From Chrysomallon squamiferum (lineage: Eukaryota > Mollusca > Gastropoda > Neomphalida > Peltospiridae), in contig CM022675.1 in assembly GCA_012295275.1 (NCBI GenBank), forward strand, positions 3,442,291 to 3,506,290: 64,000 bases of DNA, read 5' to 3'. The number at the start of each line of letters is the position of its first letter. The stretch's first letter is position 1. The notes under the pieces are model-generated. The model did no database searches and had not been told where the DNA came from. It saw only the letters and a list, made by a program, of their open reading frames with translations. Position numbers and translations under genes: made by a program. Of this stretch, positions 39,579 through 50,522 are shown one piece after another.

Positions 39579-39700
39579 AATCACCGAGGTAGCTAGAACT
39601 CGTTTGAAATCTTACCCTGGACTTTGTACATTAAAACGCTTTTATCTTTAACAAACCAGGAAGTGAGTGACACAGAGTATTTCGCTGTCCTAAAAAAAGT
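39579..39700 (-). promoter_or_regulatory. Conserved receptor upstream block (receptor B)
   Basis: On the minus strand it reads through CACTTCCTGGTTTGTTAAA, TTTTAATGTACAAAGTCC and GATTTCAAACGAG, the inverted counterpart of 42636-42756 upstream of receptor D. The ACTTCCTG core resembles an ETS-type site. Promoter function is inferred from conservation. Confidence 0.45.
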
Positions 39701-39781
39701 ATAACTTAAACGTTCGCACCAAATAAACTTGCTAAATATAGACTATCTACCTATTTGCTTTGTGTTCGTTTTTATGATGAA

Positions 39782-39905
39782 GATGACGACGGCTGTGATA
39801 ACTGTCTATAATTACGACGATGCTGTTATTATATTAAGATGACGACGGCTGTGATAACTGTCTATAACTACGATGATGCTGTTATTATGTTAAGATGACG
39901 ACGAT
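39782..39905. repeat. 56-nt tandem duplication
   Basis: Two near-perfect adjacent copies share GATGACGACGGCTGTGATA and CTGTTATTAT, followed by a partial third start. No coding content. Confidence 0.8.
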
Positions 39906-40315
39906 GATGTGATGGAAAATTTAATGATTCTGATAATGGGAATTATGTTATGGTTGGCTGAAATTATTTCAGTATTTAACAGAAACCTTTTTGTTGAATA
40001 TAAATATTGTACACAGTTTTATGCTAGAAATTAATAAATACACGCAAAAACACATACACATATACATACATATAAACACATATATATGCATATACATACA
40101 CTACGTACAAATACCGAACAAAATAAGAAATTTCCGCTAACATTGCTTTAACATAAGTTGACGAAAACAAATTGGAGGAATAATTGTTATATAAGACTTT
40201 AAAGAATGTTCTATTACGCATTGTTTGGTGCAAAAAACATGGCCACAGGTTAAAAGAAACTGGGAGAAATTGTGACCGAGTGTGGTAGGGGTTAAAAAAC
40301 AACAAAAAAACACAC

Positions 40316-40970
40316 TTAATAACGGGTATTACCACCTCTTGAACTGACCACTGCAGTGTATTATAGGCTCATAGAACTGACTAAAGTTTTGATTTCTGAC
40401 ACTGGAATATTGTTCCAGTCCTGAATGATCGCTTGACGAAGTTCGTTGATGTTAGGGGTGGGTTGGGACGACGCCTCAGTCGTCTGTCCAGACTTTCCGA
40501 GACAGGTTCTGTGTGGCAGTCGTCAGTGAAATCCATGTTACTGTTTGTGTACACGTGCCCAGTTAAGACGATTTAGACGATGACGTTGTGTTAAAACTCA
40601 TCCGACGTAAAGAGTCGTGCATGTAAACCGTCATCTCGCAGACGATTAGAACAGTTTGCCCGCTGATTTGGTTATTATGAAGCCAGGTGTGTTAGCAGCA
40701 GAAGCAGTGGCAGTTTGGAATCGATTACGCAAATGTGTATTCATGACGTAGCGATCTTGACCATGAGTTGTAACACGCGTTGTAACACGCGGACATCAAA
40801 GACGAGGCGAAGTCCTTGGTGCTTCCTGTCAGTCGAAATCTTATGCAGAGATGTCGTATCGCTCGATCAGAACTCCCAAAATGCCTTGAAACCACTTCTC
40901 TCGACATGACAGCATCAAGCATGCCAATCTCCCGTTCGCGTAAATTATTGGGAATCCTTGGCAAACTGAA
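40316..40970 (-). mobile_element. Decayed Tc1/mariner transposase
   Basis: The minus strand opens with MPRIPNNLREREIGMLDAVM then SREVVSRHFGSSDRAIRHL and FRLTGSTKD, a typical helix-turn-helix start of Tc1-like transposases. Broken segments related to the family middle follow (HLRNRFQTA, GQTVL). The end reads NELRQAIIQDWNNIPVSEI and, after an internal stop, SSRGGNTRY with a stop at 40318-40316, the family C terminus. The central DDE region is largely deleted or frameshifted. It is a non-functional relic of less than half normal length. Confidence 0.8.
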
Positions 40971-40989
40971 AATGATACAATGCCAAAAA

Positions 40990-41166
40990 CATAACGTTAT
41001 TTTATTTTTCCTTTTTTTCTTTATTTATTTTTTTTTTTTTTATCCCGTTTTCGTTCACTTTACAACCATGTCAATAAGACAAGTAAATAAACTGGCCGAA
41101 TACTACAAGGGACATGTGGAACAATTAATGCACGTGCAAACTGAGTTTCACGTTGTCGACGATTAA
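40990..41166. repeat. Left arm of a large inverted repeat
   Basis: This arm matches the reverse complement of 41521-41697 at roughly 90 percent by eye, from AACGTTATTTTATTTTT through CACGTGCAAACTGAGTTTCA to GACGATTAA. The spacer is 354 nt. Both arms carry the same open 32-codon frame beginning ATGTCA and ending at TAA, but the arms differ by five amino-acid changes against two silent ones, so selection on a peptide is not evident. It may be a MITE or a foldback residue of the inverted duplication. Confidence 0.7.
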
Positions 41167-41520
41167 CAGTGCAAAATAATCGACAAAATTCATGAATCCT
41201 GATAATACAGCCAAATCTAATACTACCTACATAACTTCATTGCACAATACATTCTTTAACACAACAAATACTATATGTATAAAACGGAAGTTTCTTTAAT
41301 TTTTTCAGGATGTATATACGTGTTTATCATTTTGTATGTATGTTTAGATAAACACACATACACGTGTGTTTATATAGATGCACATATCTACCCAGATGCA
41401 TGTACACATAGGAAGACACTAGCATATACATATACATAACAATTATTCCGTCACTGAGGTCTGCTTTTCTCTGTTTCTTTTTCTTTTAGTTTTTTATTAT
41501 TTCTTCAGATCACCTTTTTC

Positions 41521-41697
41521 TTAATCGTCGATAACGTGAAACTCAGTTTGCACGTGCATTAATTGTTCGACATGTCCCGTGTAGTATTCGGTCAGTTTGT
41601 TTACTTGTTTTACTGACATTGTTGTCAAGAGAACGAAAACGGTAAAAAAAAAATGTAAAAGTTAAAAAACAAAAATAGTAAAAATAAAATAACGTTT
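41521..41697. repeat. Right arm of a large inverted repeat
   Basis: Reverse-complement partner of 40990-41166, starting TTAATCGTCGATAACGTGAA. Its outer end runs into an extra partial copy of the receptor upstream block. Confidence 0.7.
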
Positions 41698-41709
41698 TTT
41701 CTTTCAACG

Positions 41710-41756
41710 TCAGAAAAGTCTGATGTGAGATTTCAAACGAGAAATAGCTACCTCGG
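41710..41756 (+). promoter_or_regulatory. Extra partial copy of the receptor upstream block
   Basis: The sequence AAGTCTGATGTGAGATTTCA followed by AACGAGAAATAGCTACCTCGG resembles 42706-42756 upstream of receptor D in the same orientation. No start codon or signal-peptide exon follows it. Confidence 0.4.
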
Positions 41757-41830
41757 AATAACTGTTATATAGTATGTCCTTGTGTTTTTCTGTGTATATA
41801 TCCATGTAGGTAGATTGTGAATTTACATAA

Positions 41831-41892
<62 letters not shown>

Positions 41893-42635
41893 TTACATAA
41901 AAATAATAAAAAAGTGAAAAGAAAACGAAATCAGTGACGGAATAATTGTTACGCAGTAGAAGCCAGCGTGTTTCTGTGTATATATTACAATACATAGATA
42001 TACACATCTAAGTAAACATACGTGTGTGTGTGTGTGTGTGTGTGTGTATAAATCTGTGTGTGTTTGTATATATATATATATATTTATGAAAGTAGATATG
42101 TGCATCTAAGAAGATACATTTGTGTATATTAATACACACACGTACACAAACATACTCACACAGACACATATACATATATAAGGATGTGTATATACATACT
42201 GAGCGAGGTGTGTATATTTGAGTATGTGTCTATGTATATATGTTGTGGATATGTGAATGTACGTGCGTATCTGTGTCTGTATTTGTGTATGAATGTATGT
42301 ACACATGTGTACATTGTGTTGTATGTATGTATGTATGTATGTATGTGTATGTATAGGTGTATTTATTAGATTCTAGGCAGACAACGTTGCACAATAATTA
42401 TATTAAACACAAATTCCAGTTTCTGTTAACTATTTAAATAATTTCAGCCAGCCTTTCCATCTTTCTCATTATTATCATCACAATATCATCATCATCATCT
42501 TAACATAATAACAAATTATCATAATTATCACCATCATCGTCGCCGACTTCATCTTTAAAAACGAACACAAAGTAAACAGGTAGGTAGTCTATATTTAGTA
42601 AGATTATGTAATAAAGACGTGTGAGTTATTTTCTT

Positions 42636-42756
42636 TCTAGGACAGCAGACACACTCTGTTCACTTCCTGGTTTGTTAAACACAAAAGTGTTTTAATGTAC
42701 AAAGTCTAACGTAAGATTTAAAACGAGTATTAACTACCTCGGTAATTACGATCAAC
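42636..42756 (+). promoter_or_regulatory. Conserved receptor upstream block (receptor D)
   Basis: The order CTAGGACAGCAGACACAC, CACTTCCTGGTTTGTTAAA, TTTTAATGTACAAAGTCT and TACCTCGGTAATTACG lies about 125-245 nt before the ATG. It is shared with receptor B in inverted orientation and, more distantly, with C and E. Likely promoter or 5' UTR. Confidence 0.45.
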
Positions 42757-42880
42757 TATTTTCGTTTATCACTAGAGTTTTTGAAGTTGTTATATTGTTT
42801 TACAAAACTGATATTCATGAAAACGAGTGTTTGTGAAAATAGATCAATGGTTTACTTCCTTGTACAGCTAGCAGGGTGTC

Positions 42881-43132
42881 ATGGCTGAACTATGGATTAC
42901 AAGTCGTCTGTTTCTCACAATTTTCTGCGTGATTTTTTGTCAGTTGTCTTCTGCGTCAGGTAAGATATTTTAATTACAAGTGAAATAATTTTATTTTTAT
43001 TTTCCTATTTTTGTGTTTATAAAAAGCACTGAGACTTTCCGATTATTTTTAATAATTTACGAATGTAAGTATGCTATTAGCAATTTTTAAATTTTATTTA
43101 TATTTAGAGTTCTGACCCTCAGCGGCACTTCT

Positions 43133-43183
<51 letters not shown>

Positions 43184-43261
43184 ATTTTAAAGTTTGTTTT
43201 ATAAGTAAATATATAATTCATGAAATTTATTTATATATGAAATAAATAAAATTAGATGACA

Positions 43262-43329
<68 letters not shown>

Positions 43330-45978
43330 CACATACATACAGCATTATTTGAATTCAAAACTTTTTTTTCTAACTGAATAGTATTAATGAAAAAAAGAAA
43401 TTGTAATATTTGTTCTGTAAGTAAATATGTTCTGTTTTATTACAGCTACTCTGCGCGTATTAAATGACGTCACATGGGATACAGCGTTTTATACATGTCA
43501 TCAACATGGAGAACAACTGTACAGTACGTCAGATATTACGTCACTGAGCGATGTCACAGCAGGCAGTTACTGGATTGGAGCTAAAGTTCAGTACAGTTCA
43601 TGGATGTGGACAGGTGAAGTAAACAGTTATTAGTTTACTTTACTGAGCAGGTACGATCATAAAACATAAAGGAATACTACCTCATATAAAGAGATATATA
43701 GCATCTAGTCATGTGATGTAAAATACGTCACAACAGGAATATCTATTTAACACAGACAGCTATTTAATATAATTAATCTTTTTTAACACAAATATATATA
43801 TATTTCTTTTTGTAGTTGCTGTTGCTCGTGGGTGGATTTATTATTATAATTTTAGTAATTGCTATTGTTTGTTATTAATACGTTTATTGAAAGTCGAACT
43901 AGCTTAGAAATAAAGAAATGAAATTTTTGTAATTATATAATATGTGTTTATGTGTGTGTGTGCAAGTGCGTATCTGTGTACGTGTGTCTGTGCGTTTATT
44001 TGCGTGTGTGTGAGACTAGATTTTATGTACAAAATAATGCTTACATTGTAAAATCGATTATACTAAAGAAATCAATTTTGGTTTACAGTGGATAACACAC
44101 CACTGTTTGATTATCTCGAAGAACTGAACAAATCACAGTCTGTACAGTTTTATCACATCAAATATGACAACCAGGCAAGCCGATGTTACTACAAATGTCA
44201 ACAAAACAAAACTACTAGAAGTGTAATGTATGTGGGATTGCAGGTTAGTAACATAGATTAAATAAATAGTTACATACGCAAAGACATAAAGACATGTACA
44301 TAAATACATACATACATACATACATACAAACGTACATACATACATTCATACAAACATATATATCTATATACACATATAGATATATATATATACATGCATA
44401 GGTGTAAACATACATTTATACATATGGAACCATATGTACATACATACTTATATACTGATATACGTACGTATGCACATATACATATAAACTTTAAAAATAT
44501 TTCTTAGTGGTAAAAACGTTTTGGAAAAAAAGATATTTATATCAGGCTGTTGTGAGGATTGTTTCTCACTGATATCTTAATAATGTGTTACCTGTTTGGA
44601 AAGGGAAACAGAATCAGTTGATGTGAAAGTGGTAAGAAATTATTTTTAACACGTGTTATATTTATTATTTTAAATGTTTGTATTACAGAGAGAGAAATGT
44701 TATTGTTTTAACTCGAGAAGCTGGAATCAGATCCCAAATAAGTCTGTTCAAAATGAAAAGAAAATTGGTTGTCTAGGAAACTTCAAAGAAAACTGTGGTA
44801 CTGAAAATTCAATAAGTATTTATAAAACAGGTAAAATCTTCTTTACGTCTGTAGGCTTGTTTGTGTTCATCTATTTCTCTGATATTATCGGCAATATTGA
44901 GTATTTATTTATTTAGAAGACATTTTTTGTTTGCTTGATGACACGTTAAGATTTGATGGCAATCGTGTTGCCATAGTAATTAATATGGAGTTCCAGATTT
45001 TTTAATGCCTTTTGTTGAGTATTTAATTAAACAGAATTTGATACATTTTTTATTCACAATATTATTTCTAAAGTAGAAGTGTAAAAAGAAATACCACTGA
45101 TACACGAATTTTTATTTTATTTTATATTTGATAACTACCAAAAACGAATATCCGCAAAATATTAAAATAAAACAATAATATTTTTTTATGATGATTTGTC
45201 CAAATACGTAATTATTTATTTATTTATTTATTTCCATTTATTTATTATCTTTATTTTATTTTGTTTTTGTTCATTTATTTTATTTTATTTGTTTTATTTA
45301 TTTACAGATTTGACAATGAGGTATGTTAAGTGGTTACTTGATGTTGATGGTGTTTGTGGCTACATTGAACAAAGTGTAAATACTTTTGTGAAAACAGATA
45401 AAAACTGTAACACACAGAGAGGATTTGTCTGTGACTGTGAGTGAATTTTTTTCTTTCTTTCTTTTTTTCCCTTCGGTTTGTGGAATTTTCTTTACTTTTT
45501 TCTAGAAGATTTCTCGCTGTGTGTGTGTGTGGTGAGTGTTTGTAATAGTTAATAAAATGTTTTATTACAAAACAAAATTATATAATATAGATATATAATG
45601 TTGCTTTTTATTTCAGATAAGTTACCTTGATATTATTTGTTTCCTCGTTTATTACAGGTGCTGAAGATTACAACAATACTTCATGTTATCATCATGACAA
45701 GACTCACAGCTGGTTTTCATCTAACTCAACTTGCTCATTAACAAACTTTAATAAAAACAATGCTGAACTAATTAGAAGAAAAATTCAGGGTGGAGTACAG
45801 TACTGGATTGGACTAAAACGTTACAGACAAATAGTTTGGTTTGACAGTTTTTACAGTGAGTTATTGTAAAACTGATTAATTTTTGTTTATGTTCTCCTTT
45901 TCCAGTCTTTTTTTTTAATTCATTCTAATTTAATTCTTCGTTCAGATGATTTAGGTTTTTATTTCAATAATAATAATA

Positions 45979-46017
<39 letters not shown>

Positions 46018-47186
46018 ACTAACACTAATAATAATACTAATGTGACTATTTATTTACTTACCTACTTACATATTTACTTATTCAATTATTCTATGGAATA
46101 CTAGGTGGTACTCTTTTCGTTTGTTTAATTAAGTATACTTTGAATTTCAGATCAAACGCCAAATGTAAACATTACACAAAATGGCTGTGTATTGCTAGAA
46201 CATTTCTCAAAAGGCAACTTTTCATTTTCAGTTGGTAATTGTAGAGATGTTCATTCCGCTATTTGTATTAGGAGTAAGTATTATTTATTTATTTTTATTT
46301 ATTTATTTATGTATTTATTTATTTATGTATTTATTTATTTATTTATACACAGGTATTTGTCAAGTATTGTATTCATTAGTAAAATGAAATTTTCAGTGAA
46401 CAGCTTAAAGAATTTACAGTAGACGACTTTGGACACAGCTGTTAGTGCTAACCATCGAGTATTTGAAATCCTCTTTTAGTTTATCTGAACGCTACGATTA
46501 ATTTTTTATCATCACCAAGAACATATTAATCTTTGTGAATTAGATTTTAATAATTTTCTAAAGAACTAAAAATGAACTGATAATAAGGTATGTTCAAAAG
46601 TATTCTGCTACAGTTTTCATTGAGAACCTATTGATATGTTATTTGCTCATTCTCACAGACAGAAGTTTATACACACTTATACTAAATAATTAATGAAGCA
46701 CTGGATGAAACAAGCAATAACCCATACAAATAATGGCAATCGCTAAAAACAGTATGGTCAGTGTATAATAGTAAATTTATGTTGACAGTTATTTAAATAT
46801 TGTCGATAAAATTATTTCAAAAAATATATAGTTACATATTTTTTGTTTTACAGATTCCAATTTTCGAACATCTAACCTTCCAGGCAGTGAAACATATAAA
46901 TCAAGTCCAGGTATTAATAACAATGTATTTTTAATCTTTGGATAATTCTCTATTAAGAAATGTATAAAAACAGATGAATGGACGGATCAATGGACAGACA
47001 GAGAGAGAGAGATACATTCGTATATACAGATACAGATTATAGATCTATAGATAGATTGTTTGCTGCTGTTTTGTTGTTGTTATTTTTGTTGGTGTTTTGT
47101 TTTTGGGTTTTTTTTTTGTTGTTGTTATTTGGAGGTTTTTTGTTCTTTTGTTTTTCTTTTAATCTTACTACCAATAGAAACCTTTA

Positions 47187-47248
<62 letters not shown>

Positions 47249-49243
47249 TTACACTTCTCGTAAAGCACTTATGAACTTTAAGAAAATATACGTCTTATTT
47301 CTTAAAACGTTGTTAAAATATTTGACTTTATCTCATTCACATTTGTTAGTTCCAAGTTCCTCGGAAATAACAACTTCGAAAGGAGATAAAACAAGTCACA
47401 AATCTTCTTCGTCAGAAAAGTCTGCAAAGGAGACAACTCCCTTCACTTCCGTACCAGGTACACTAATTATTTCCCTTCGTAAATAGTTAGTTAATAATTT
47501 CTTTAAATTCATAATTGAAAATTACGAATAAACCATTGTTAGTGTAATTTCGCATATAAATAATTTTTGAAAACTAACAAAAAATTAAATGAACATTTCA
47601 AAAATAACATATATATATATATATTTGGTGGTAACAGGATTGTATCCAAATTTTAAAATATTGGATATTGATTATTAATATATTGAAATTAATAATGTTT
47701 GTCACATTTCATAAAACGTTGTTAAAACATACGATTTTTTCACATTCAAATTTGTTAGTTGCAAGTTCCTCTGAAATAACAAAATCAGGAGAAGACAAAA
47801 CAAATCAGACGCCAACTGCGTCAGAAATGTCTGGAAGGCAGACAACTCCTTTCACTTCCGTACCAGGTAAAATACTTATTTCCCTTAGTTAATTTCTTTA
47901 AATTCATATTTGATATTTACAATTTAACCATTGTTAGTGTAATTTCACAAATAAATAACTTTTGAAACCTAACCAACAGAAAATTAAATGCAATACAGCA
48001 ATATTTTGTGCTAACAGAATTCTAACAAAACAATAAATATTAGATATTATTTATTATTGTATTGAAATTAATAATAGCAAAACTGTAGAAGTTGTTTTAT
48101 TACTATAGTTGTTGTATTTGTAATAGTAGTAGATGTTGTTATAGTACTACTAGTAAAAGAAATTCTATTAACTTTCTTCTTTTTATTATGATATTAATAG
48201 TACTGTCGCTATTGTTGTTGTTGTTATTATCATTATTATTTTTATCACTGTGATCATTATCATTGTTTTCATCATTTTTACCATCATCATCATTATAATT
48301 ATCATTGCTACTACTACCATTATTATTTGTTTTCTTGTTATTGTTATTGTCAATGTTATTTTTAATGTTGTTGTTAATGTTATTGGCATTATTGTTTGTT
48401 GTTGTTAATATTGTTGTTGTCATTGTATTGTTCTTGTTATGATTGTTGTTGTTGTTGTTGCAGGTGCTGCAGTTACAAAAGCTCAGATTCTTAATAAAAA
48501 TGAAAAAGATCAAACAGGTAAGATAAAAACAATGTTTACCTGAATCTAACATGTGTACTTTAGTTATTAATATTTATTTACTTTCATAAAAACTGCATAT
48601 GCGACGAAGTACAATATATTTGATTTATCTTTGTAAAAAAGAAAAAAAAATGAAATAAAATATAAAATTTAAATATCTATCCTGTAAAATGTAACTCTAA
48701 TACTAACATTAAACAAAACTAAATTAATATAATTATACTGTTAATAGTAAAATAGTCAGTAGATTATGTGTCAACAAATCAATTTATTTGTTTTTCATTT
48801 ACAAATGTTTATTTATTTATTTATTTATTTATTCATTTGTTTGTTTGTTTAATGTAATCATACACAGACATTTCTGAAGTATTTTAATCACTACTAAAAC
48901 CAAATTTTCAATGAATACCATAAATAATATAAAATATGATCTGGATCCACTTGTTAGCGCTAACCACTGAGTCTATGAAAATCTGAACCTATAACCCACT
49001 TTTGTTTATCTGAACAAACCGATTCACTTTTTATCATCACCTACTCGATAACTTTATTTTATTATTGTATATAATTTTCTATAGAAATAAAAATCAACGA
49101 AACTGTTATTTATGTAGGTGTTGCTGTGGGTGTTTCTGTTACTCTAATTCTACTCGTAGTTGGAGCTGTTGTTATGACAGTTTGGATGAAAAGGTAAACA
49201 TAAAAACAGTTCTATGTTGTACTTTTCATGCTTATTAAAATTC

Positions 49244-49274
<31 letters not shown>

Positions 49275-50185
49275 ACTTCTTTTTTTATTCAAATCTGACT
49301 GTTTGTAAATGAAATACATTTCGTTTGTTATATTTATTTATTTATTTGTTTCGTTTGTTATGTTTGTTTATCTTTTCATTTGTTCATTTGTTTTTTGTTG
49401 TTTATATATTTATTTGTTTACTTATTTATTATATGTTTGTTTATTATTTTTTGTTTCTTAATTTTTTGTTGTTTATTTATTTATTGTTTGGTTTATTTGT
49501 CCTATTATTTTTTCTTTTCTTGTTTTTCTTTCTCTTCAGATCACATACATTTTGTTTCAAGACTAAACGAGAAAGCAGCAATACTCGACAAATCAGATCT
49601 GTGAATCATCAAAACTTGTCAGATTACGATGAGATCAAACCAGGAACTGATTCAAATTATGAGTTTGAAACTCTAACAAACGTTACCATGGCAACCAAGC
49701 CAAAGTCCAGTGACTACGAACTGGCGACTGATGTGAATGCAGCAAATGTTCAAACAACCAACAACTACAACAACATCATTGATGATGACTACAACGTCCT
49801 AGATGAAAGCAATCCAGTTAAATCAAGTTCTGATGTCTACAGTCAGGTAAACAAGATGAAGAAGAACAAAGCATCTGGGCCACACATCATTGACAATCAG
49901 AATAGCAACGACAACCACACTGACATCACCGTTGAAGGTGATTATGATACAGCTGACTCAAAACCAAAGTCCATGTCTACTCATGACAAAACATACAACC
50001 ACATCGGAGACGTCATGGAAGGTGATTACGATACAACAGCTCCAAAGACGACATCTTCTCATGATGAGACGTACAACCACATCGCTGCTGTGACTGAAGA
50101 CGACTACAACATCGCTGACATGGATTTCAGAAAAGCTGACTACACCAGTGATGATTACAGCCACCTTGATTCTGTGAGAGGTTGA
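42881..50185 (+). CDS. Receptor D: complete lectin/WSC tyrosine-tailed type I receptor, 13 exons
   Basis: Exons 42881-42959, 43446-43613, 44089-44243, 44689-44830, 45308-45436, 45658-45855, 46151-46273, 46854-46910, 47350-47457, 47759-47866, 48464-48517, 49118-49193, 49540-50185; 2043 nt, 680 residues, frame intact. Residues 1-25 signal peptide; 27-82 CTLD N half (WDTAFYTCHQHGEQLY, SYWIGAK); about 88-181 WSC domain (RCYYKCQQN, MYVGLQ, KCYCFNSRSW, CLGNFKENCGTEN); 182-224 CTLD C half (WLLDVDGVCGYIE, RGFVCDC); about 230-331 second CTLD; 332-440 stalk including two consecutive VPSSSEIT/VASSSEIT exons; 443-463 membrane helix; 466-680 tail with one strict ITIM-type site (SDYDEI) and YNNI, YNVL, YSQV, two YNHI, YSHL. 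Extracellular binding with phosphotyrosine signalling is inferred. This is the reference copy for the family here. Confidence 0.9.
43136..43344. repeat. GA, CATA and TA microsatellites in receptor D intron 1
   Basis: A GA array (43136-43178) is followed by CATA units and a TA array (about 43261-43344) between the signal-peptide exon and the first CTLD exon. Confidence 0.85.
47188..47243. repeat. ATT microsatellite in receptor D intron
   Basis: A pure ATT array lies between the NSNF exon and the first stalk exon. A degenerate trinucleotide tract of ATT, GTT and ATC units also fills about 48060-48460. Confidence 0.85.
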
Positions 50186-50489
50186 TTATGTTCCCACAAC
50201 ACGTACTACTCTTTCTTATTATTAACAAGATATGTACCCTCTCATAGACAGGAAAACCAGTCACTTGGTACTGGCTGGAACAGGAAATATTTTACAATAA
50301 TCATAAATATTAGTACACATGTCAACATCAGGGGTTGGAACTGGAATTAGTAAAATAAGTGACAGTTTTAGCTGTGAAGAGTAGTTGTATAAATTTGTGA
50401 ATAATTAGTAGTTTGCAATTAATTAGTAAGCAAAATATTGTTTAATGATACAAGCTTTAGCTGTTAGTGCCACATATTTATGTAATGAT

Positions 50490-50522
<33 letters not shown>

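Larger units (their letters stand above)
39374..40315. other. Upstream region of receptor B
   Basis: No gene is seen. It includes the conserved receptor upstream block (minus strand, 39700-39579), AAT/AAC simple sequence (about 39435-39490), a 56-nt tandem duplication starting GATGACGACGGCTGTG (39782 and 39838), and the 3' flank of the Tc1 relic. Confidence 0.6.
41167..42880. other. Spacer upstream of receptor D with nested repeats
   Basis: No gene is seen. It holds the right inverted-repeat arm (41521-41697), a partial extra copy of the receptor upstream block (41710-41756), a GT array (41834-41889), a second GT array (about 42022-42048), TATG-rich sequence to about 42360, and the receptor D upstream block. 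Confidence 0.65.

Noticed and set aside
45616-45657. Alternative acceptor TTTCAG|ATAAGTTACC before receptor D exon 6 (and at 61802 in E).
   Set aside because: Using it gives a sequence that does not continue the CTLD pattern shared with A and B, whereas the ATTACAG|GT acceptor at 45657 keeps phase and the family alignment.
48139-48552. 137-codon Asn-rich minus-strand open frame.
   Set aside because: Translation of a degenerate trinucleotide tract inside a receptor D intron, overlapping the sense-strand exon at 48464-48517.
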